Shown here piece by piece: positions 40,301 to 49,300 of a stretch of 64,000 bases of DNA. This DNA is from Berberis thunbergii. Its lineage: Eukaryota > Streptophyta > Magnoliopsida > Ranunculales > Berberidaceae. Each line of letters opens with the position of its first letter. Positions within the stretch are counted from its first letter, which is position 1. The notes beneath the pieces are model-generated. The model ran no database searches, was not told the DNA's origin, and saw only the letters and a program-made list of their open reading frames with translations. The stretch covers positions 1 through 64,000 of the forward strand of contig QNQO01001860.1 in assembly GCA_003290165.1 (NCBI GenBank), in the 5' to 3' direction. The translations under genes were made by a program, and so were the position numbers.

Positions 40301-43300
40301 ACAAGTTCAGCTCCGTAGTGATTCAATTTGGGCTTCAATGTTCTGTTTTTTATCACTACATGTTTGTACATAGGTTGTCATTGAGGATCATTGTTGCTCT
40401 AGACTATGTTGATGATATAACTGCGATTGCTATACAAATTATTTGGGTCTTCTTTGACCTGTTTTTGGGATAGAGGTTGTTTGTTACAAGGAGGGTCTTA
40501 GCTTGTCTCTGGGGAAACATTGGATCTTTTGTCAGAGATTGGTTTACTTGGTTGCAAACCTATGGACACTCCTATGGATCATTTTATGAAGTTGGATGCT
40601 GAACTGGGGGAGTTTTATGATGATCCAAGTCATTTTCCTCGATTGGTATCTCACCGTGACACAGCCTGACATTACCTTTGTAGTTGGGGTTGTGAGTCAA
40701 TTTATGCATGTTCCTCGACAATCTCATTGGGATGCCATCATTCACATTTTAGAGTGTCTCAAAGGGACCCTAGTTGTAGATTGTTGTATGAGCCTTCAAA
40801 ATGCATTGAAATTGTTGGTTATTCAGATGCAAATAGGGGCGGAGATCTACTTCTGGTATTTATACTTTTGTTGGTAGTAATCTTGTTACTTGGCGTTGTA
40901 AGAAACAAAGTGTTGTTGCTCGTTCTACTGTTGAGGCTGAATAACTGTGCTATGGCTCAACGGAGATGCTATGGGATCGTTCCCTTCTAAGATGGGTGTT
41001 ACAATCTCTTATTCTTTGTAGATGCATTTTGACAATCAAGTCTTTATCTTTATTTTTATTGCTAGTAGTGTGGAGATTTCAGGTTTACATGTAGTGTATT
41101 AGACAAAAAGTATTGGAGTGTAATTAACCTAATGATTATATGTGTGTGTGTGAAAGAGAGGAGGCTGAGATGAGTGAGTCTCTTCTTCTCTATGTGAATT
41201 ATTTTCTTCTTCTTTCATACTCTAGTTTCAACTATTATCATTATTATTATTATTAGTATTGTCATTATTATTGTTGTTATTGTTATTGTTATTGTTATTG
41301 TTATTGTTATTGTTATTGTTATTGTTATTGTTATTGTTATTGTTATTGTCATTATAATTATTATTTTTATTTCATAGCCAAATTACTTCAAACCCATCGG
41401 TGTATTATCCTAAAATCATTACAAAGATCTTTTCGGTCTAGAATTGTTATAATTTGTTTGAGCAGCATGATGTTTTGAATGTAACATTACATTTGTTAGG
41501 CAAAATCATAAGCTTATTTGGATCAAACAATAGCCCATTACATGTTTCTTAGTGTGGGTAGCTTGTCACGGCAAAATCCTTACATTGCATAATTAATAAA
41601 ATAGAGGAATGATCCTTCCTAATAGATGCATATTGTGCGAAAAGGACATCGAGTCCATCACCCAAATCTTCGTGAACTGACTTTACTATAGTAGTTTGGT
41701 AGATTCTTCTTTTGAAGTTTGACACTAATATGGGGACCTCATTGTAGATGCAATTGTCAGTTGGAGGGATAAAGCCATTCCCGATGATTTTGTAGATGCA
41801 ATTGTGAATTGGGGAGATAGAGCCATAGTCCCGATAATTTTGTTTCCTCACGGGGGTGGATTCGAGCTATGTTGTCTGAGGTGGCGTTGCAACGTTGTTA
41901 CAACATACGAGTCACTCTTATTCAATGGGTCACATCGCATCAAAAAATCTTTGTCCCATAATTGCTTTTCACTTCACATCGTTGGAATGGAGCGTTGCAG
42001 CCGCAACAACACTTCGAGGCGATTTTTGGGGTTCCTATAACCAATTTTTCATTGTTTGTTAATACTTGTTATATTATTATATATTAGTTGAATTAATAAT
42101 TAATTGATAATTTAATAATTAACTAATCTAAATATAATTATCATATATTATTGCCTTTTATTTAAAGACTTGATGTTGTAGCCTTGTGAGACGACTAAAT
42201 GTTGTCTTTTGTTATGGATTGGTTGGTTAATTGTCATGTCGTGTAATATGGTGCTATGGATTGATTATTTAATAGTTATGTTTGTCTTTTTTGAATTTAT
42301 AATTTATTATTAGTATGCAAACTATATAAAAATTTACAAAAATATTATGGTTTCGCCTCACTTCGTTGTAACTCCGCTGCAACTCTTGTAACGAGGTCCG
42401 TGCGTCGCCCCGACTCCCGCTTCAAACAACATAGGATTCGGGACAGATTGATTCATTCATTGATTTGAAAGATTTGGAAAAGAAGAGTGCAATAGTTTTT
42501 TTTTTTTTTTGAAAAGCAAGCGTGGGGTATAAATGGGCTCCCCAGACCACCGAAAAGAAATCAAAGAACATTACATGACATTACAATCTCATATATCTCC
42601 TACCACTAGCATCTTCAAAAATAATTTTTTTCATGTCCTCCGCAAACGAGCTAGGCGCAACCTCTATAAAGGCAGCGCTAGGCAGCATGCTGGCCAGCTT
42701 GTCCGCTGCCCTATTAGTCTCCCGCATAACATGTATGATCTTGCATTCTTCAAATGACTTCAGCTGCTCCTTTATGCGTCTTATGGTGTGCATTGCCTCC
42801 CAAGGGGGGGCCTTGGTTGTTTTGATGAAGTGCACTGCATTAGCTGAATCCATACACAAATTCAGCTTCCTATAGTGTGTCTGGGCAGCCAGTTTCAGCC
42901 CCAATTCGGCCCCTTGCAGCTCATGCAGAATCACAGATTGGTTCCTTTGCGCCCCCGTAGCTGCTGCCAGCATTTTACCTGTGTGGTCCCTGACCACAGC
43001 TCCATATCCTCCTCTTCGAGCTGTCATAGAACTGTCCGTATTGACTGTTATCCATCCTGGATCCGGCTTGTGCCAGGTATGATAGGTGCTGATCCTGTGT
43101 ATGTAATTGATGTCCACATTCCATTTGATAAAGAAATGCCTTGATCTGAAAGATTTGGAAAAGAAGAGTGCAATAGTTTATTCAAGGGAAATCAAACAAA
43201 ATGGTGGAGCAGTTCATTGTTGAAACCATAATTGCGTTATGGATTTGGGGCTATAGTTGGGGTCCTTTAAAGGGCAGTTCATCTCATACTTGTATTTATG

Positions 43301-46300
43301 GGTGGGGAGATATTGCAAAAAGTGAGTTTCCTTCTTTTGTGGATTAGGTGTAGGGTAGGGCTGATTGAATGGCTCTCCTTCCCTGGATGTTTTATAGTTA
43401 GTATTCTTGTTGTAGTTAATAATTTTAGTTGCAGCAGAAAGTAACTCTTTGTATAAGTGTTTGAATTTGATAGCCCATCCTTCCAGGGTAGTTTCTTTTT
43501 TATGTTTTTGAGAAAGATTCAAATTTATTGAGAAACAAGAACTATACAAAATACAGGATTATTAAGGCGGCAGGCCCCCTCCACTGGACAATCAATAGAA
43601 AAAATTATTGGACCCTCATTGTTCCTATTGTTACAAGATTTGGGTAAACCAAACTTTGCTAAATACTTGGTGAAGAACACAAGTTCCAAATACAGCCCTT
43701 GACATCATGATAATGTGGTCTCTAGAAGGAAAGAGGTCTCAAAGATCCAGCTATTTTTTCTTGCCAAATGACTCAGACAAACCCCACCCCCCCCCGCCCC
43801 GCCCGGTATCCTTGGTATATAGTCAACATTTCCACCCATTGAACAAATAATCAATTAGACTGCATCTCCCAGCCAACCCACAAGCATGAATGAAATGGTG
43901 CCACACGGAAATTGGCAATATCACTATGGAAGAGCAAATAATCCCGAGTCTGTGTTGTCATGGTAGCCAGGGTGCCACGCGCCTTTCATGGTGGCTTATT
44001 GAAATAATAAAAGAGCGAGGTTTGAAATCTTACCCCTGAGACACTGTTTCTTCTCACTTTTAAATGCGTGAAGCATGCAGAAGATATACAAGTGTTTCGT
44101 TTATTGGAAAGTGTTTGTAACAACTAACAAAGCCATCTATGTATATTCAAATAAACTGTTTTTTTGCAGATGCAGTAGGCCTTTGTTCTTCGTTATTATG
44201 TGACCAACTAATCTTGTGTTGGTTTTTTCAGCTACAACAACAGGAAGAAACCGTTTTGGAGGTGGCTTTATCTCATTATGCTTGGATCACTTTTGACCAG
44301 GTTGATGATTTATTGCTTTTTTTTAGTACAAGCTTCTGTCCCATCAGTTCATCCTTTGTATTATGCCTTGATCATCTGTATGTTTTAGTCTAGGATGCTC
44401 TCTCCTAACGTTCATGGCATCATGTGAGAATTATCCAGCTGGTTATGCGCTAAAAGCTTTGCATCAAATAGGTGAAGGTTCTCTCCTGGCTTTCTCTGTA
44501 CAAGATCTTTTTGTGTCCTTGATTTTATCTTTCATAAACATTTTGATGCACAAATGCCATAGCCCGTGCAAATTGTCGTGAGTTTTATATAGCTTGAAAC
44601 TTATGAGAGATGTGAATCATATGTGCTAGTACTATCCAAAAACATACCCAAAGATTCATTCCATGTTCTTTGATGTATCATATGGTGTTAGAAGATCCGT
44701 TCTATGTCCTTTTATTTATCATATGGTGTTAGTGACTCTTTGTCATATGCTTGTATCATAATTACCTAGATCGAGAGTCACTACGGTACAGGTTACAAAA
44801 TTGTTGTAATTTTACACAACCTGAGTTCTGAAATACTTAGAATCCAACAGCACAAAACTTGAGGTGTCATCCAGGCAAATCAAAGTATTGATAACATGAG
44901 ACCAACAGTCAAAAGTATTAAATAACAAAAGATTAACAATATAACTATTCATTGGAATATCAACACAAGTTGATTAGGATATTTATCCATATGACGATCA
45001 TAATCTTACAGAAACAAAGTACATAACTCTTTAACAAGCTATATATTATAGTCATCCATAAGTCTAGAAACTATTACATGCAGACTAAGAAACTCCTGCT
45101 TCAACAGTAGTACATCTTCATATAAGAGGTTTCCTAGTGTCTCCTTCAGCTATCAGGGTGTATCATGAATCTCGTCATCTGAATAATGTTGAAAATGGAA
45201 TGAGTTTTCACATCTGCAATTACTCTAGATCCAGTATGGGACTAAGTGATTAGCCCCAGATTCCTCCTTGATTAACCTCTATTCCTCCATTAGCCTCTAA
45301 TAGCTCCACATTTCTCGATCCAATGCTTGGATTTGCTTCAATTAGCACGTAGATGGGTTAAGAGATGATTAAGGTGTGATTATTGGGGTAATAAGAAGTT
45401 TAACTAACAATATTTTTATTCATACTCAGGGATGCCGATATAAACAGAACTTTAAGGAGAGGTTTGGAATAGAAAATGAGAAATTCTCTAGAGCCACATG
45501 GCACACAAGTGCATCAAAACGAATTGTTCCTATTGGACAAAGCTATGATATGCCTAATACACTATTGGCTACCATACAACCACACAAATGTTACTTGGCT
45601 AGTGCCAAGTGTTGAAATTTTTGAGCCTAAGTAAATGTTAATATTCCAATTGGTTGAAATTGCAAAATGAGACAAATGTTTCCATAATGTGATTCATCAC
45701 AATATGCATAGGAATGACAACGGGACGGATTGGGGTAGATTTAATTTTCTTTTACAAAATCTGCCCCCACCCCTCCCCGGATCACGAATCCCTGCCTTGC
45801 CCTGTGTATACCCCAAGGGCTCAACGGATTTGAGATCCCTGCCTTACCCCAAAAGGGCCCGGTGGGTTTAAATCAAAAGACCATTCTAGCAACAACCAAC
45901 AGGCCTGCCCGCCCATTATGGCAAAGGCCCATCCATTTTGCCAGCCTGATGAGGCCTAATTTGTAAGAGCCCATAGAAAACTTCAAGTGTCTAGGCTGGT
46001 TTTATAAGAGCAAATACACAATATAATTGACTTTTAGGTGATGTGGGACTATGTTTGTAACATGAAATTTGAGTTTTAGCTAAATAACGTGAAACTTGAT
46101 TTTTAGGTGATATGAGACTATGTTTGTAACATGAAATTTGAGTGTTAGCTAAGTAATATGAAACTTGACTTTTATGTGATGTGGGACTATAATTTGTAAA
46201 TGAATAATTTAAAGCTAGGAAGCTTAATTTGTGTTTTACTGAGTATTTGGCTTGGAAATTCTTTGTTGAACCTTACTCTATCTCGTTCGTGGTGTGGTGT

Positions 46301-49300
46301 TGATGATGGTCATGTTGTGGTTGAGATATTGTGGCGATGGTAGTGTTGATTATGGAGGTGGTGGAGATGATGGTAATGGTTGTGGTTATGGTATGGTGGT
46401 GGTTGTGTATTTAATATTTGGCTTGGAGATTCCTTGTTGAACCTTACTTTATCTCGTTGTTGGTATTATGGCAGTGGTTGTGGTAGTGATTGCGTATGTA
46501 GTTGTAGATGGTGGAGATGATGGCAATGGTTATAGTTGTGGACCTTGTGGTATCATTGATATGGTGGTGGTGGTGATGACGATTTTGGTTGTTGGTGGCA
46601 GTGATGATAACGATGGTTATGGTTGTGTATTTAGTATTTGGCTTGGAGATTTCTTATTGAACCTTACTCTTATCTCATTGGTGGTGGTGGTGATGACAAT
46701 GGTTGTGGTTTTGGTATTGTGGTGGTGGAGATGATGACAATGGTTATGGTTGTCGTATGGTGGTTGTTGCTGGTGGTGGTAATGATAATGATGGTTGTGG
46801 TGGTGTGTGGCACAGGAGTTGTGGTTTTGGTATCATGTTGGCAATTGCTATGACTATAGGAGTTGCGGTGGTGGTAGGAATTATGCTATAGTGGTTGTGG
46901 CATTGGTTGTGACTTGTGAAGGTATTGGCGGTGGTGGAGGTGGCTGCTATGGCTATGAAGGTGTTGGTGGTGGCTATTCTATGGTGGTTGCGATGAGTGT
47001 GAAGGTGTTGGTAGTTATAGTTGTGAGAGTGGTTATGATTTGGTGTATGCTGTGAATGTGGAGGTGGTAGTGATTTTCCTACGAATGTTGGTAGTTATGC
47101 TAATGCAATGGTAGTTGTTGCATCATGGCAATGGTGGTGATGATTATACTATGGTGGTGCCATGGTTGTAAGGGTGGTGGTAGCAACAAAAGATAAAATA
47201 ATAGTCATTTTATTGTGTAACTAAATAAATAATTTGACAATAAACTTGGTAATGTTAACTTAAGCAATGTGAGTGAGAGTCTAAAAATTACTTTTGTCGC
47301 ACATCCGATAAAAAGCAACATGCAAAGGTTTCTCATTCTATAAAAAACATAAGGATTTGTATTTTTCAGATGCGAGTCTAAGGTTTTGTCCCGCATCTTC
47401 TAAGAGTAAACTTCAGAAGCCTATGCTTCTATAAAAATTTAAAATTTTGGGCCCTGCAATACATTGGGTTGGGCTGGGCCTAAGTGGCTGATATATTGCA
47501 GAGTACCATTTGAGATTTTTCAGTGAGTAGCGGTCAAGTATATGACCAACCCAACAAATATCACAAAGGAATCTACAGATTTTAAGCATGTTTCACCAGC
47601 ATATAAGTGGGTTAGCGTTTAACCAGCACATTAGTTTGTTGCGTTTAATTCCATCAGATTAGTCAGTTACGTTGATCAGTGTATTATTCGATCCCCGCTT
47701 GACCACGAGGTATATTATATTGTGCGCATGTTGTGATCTTTGACCCCCGCTTGACCACGAGGTATATTATATTGTGCGCATGTTGGGATCTTTGACTCAG
47801 CGTTTGAAATAAGTTGTGTTTAGCCAGCACAGAATGGGCAGCTTGTGACGGCATAATTAAAGTAATAAGATGGTAATAATAATATTCAAGAAGATAATCC
47901 TCAAAATAAGTGACTATATTGTGTGATTGATAGTAGGTGGACTCATGAGTAACACTATATATGGGCTTAGAGGTTACGAGTTGATTGTATTATGACTTGC
48001 TTGACCATCATATTCATTCTAGTATTAGTGGACTCTGGAAATATCATGCAGTGTTTAGACCCTTTTTGAAACTAAATGTGAAGCAATATAAAGACGTGAA
48101 TTTGGACTAAATGTGACCCTTTTTGAAACTAAATGAGAACATTGTTTTGAGAAATGATATGAAGCAATATAAAGACGTGAATTTGGACTTTATGTTGACA
48201 AGCATGTATATGATGACTCTGTTGACATGAGTATCTAATTAATATCTCTGGAGCTCAGCAGAAAAGCAAAACGGGTGTGTAATAAAAATTTCCATGGCTG
48301 ATGATGGGTCAACTTGCCTAATCCATTCCTTTCATGCCCCAACTCAATCACCTTCGACCTCAGGTTCTAAGAATCCCAAGAGGATGGTGCCAGTTATAGA
48401 TCGTCATAAATCCACTTTTCATCTCAAATTTTGAACTACAAATTTGACTGTGGTTTCCTAACACTTTTTTTTTTTTGGCAATCCAATGTCTCCATGTATG
48501 TGAAACGTCTTTTAAAATCTAGAATGCTAATGGAGTGAGACATCTCATAGTGTTCCATTCGATTTTTTATTATTTTTGGTAAAATAAACAAGATCATGAC
48601 ATTAGGCATCTCTGAGTTTTTTCTGAAAAGAAGACAATGGAGGCCTGTGGCATTTCATTTATCAAGAAGTAACCTTCTCAGTATTTGAACTGACTGAAAT
48701 ATGTAAAATCAATACTAAAAGTGTTGGTTTAATAAATGATTACTATTATTTCTCAATAAAATTTCATTTGTAATCATTAGGCTTTGCCATTGGTTGGTAC
48801 TTCTGTTACAATTTTTTTACTGTGACTCTTAATTTGTGTTTACTATGGTCATTTTGACAGTGAACTACACCAACGAGACAGAAGATCGGTGGGTTCACAT
48901 TGACGCCTTTTCAGCAATGAACGGAATCTCCCGTTTTTGTGAGAATGATTCCCCATGGAGGTACACTTGCATGTGAAGATCACTCTATTATCCAAAGTGC
49001 AATTTTTTTTTCTTTCTTTTATTGTTATCATTGACTCTAGTGGTATACAAAAATGGTCCATTCTCCAAAACTGTCGTGAAATGTATACAAGAGAGTATAA
49101 ATTGCTATGTTGATCATCCTTGTAGTACTTCTTCTTTTTGATGATGTCATCCGATTAATTCATTTCAAATGTGGAAGCTGTATCAAGACATGCATTAGGT
49201 TTTGAATTTTTTTTTTAATTTCCTTATCTTTCATTTGTAATGTTTCGCATTTTGGAATACTTGAGATGACAGTTTCCATATAAAGCAGGTACTCTAAGGA

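Noticed and set aside
41549..42040. Frames around the 41.9-kb MITE
   Set aside because: They run across a hAT MITE boundary and have no protein similarity.
43214..43549. 111-residue minus-strand frame
   Set aside because: Matches no family I know and has no supporting context; probably chance in intron DNA beside a LINE remnant.
46468..47055. Open frames rich in Val, Gly and Met
   Set aside because: Produced by GGT/GTT repeats; overlapping frames are open at the same time, as expected for a repeat.
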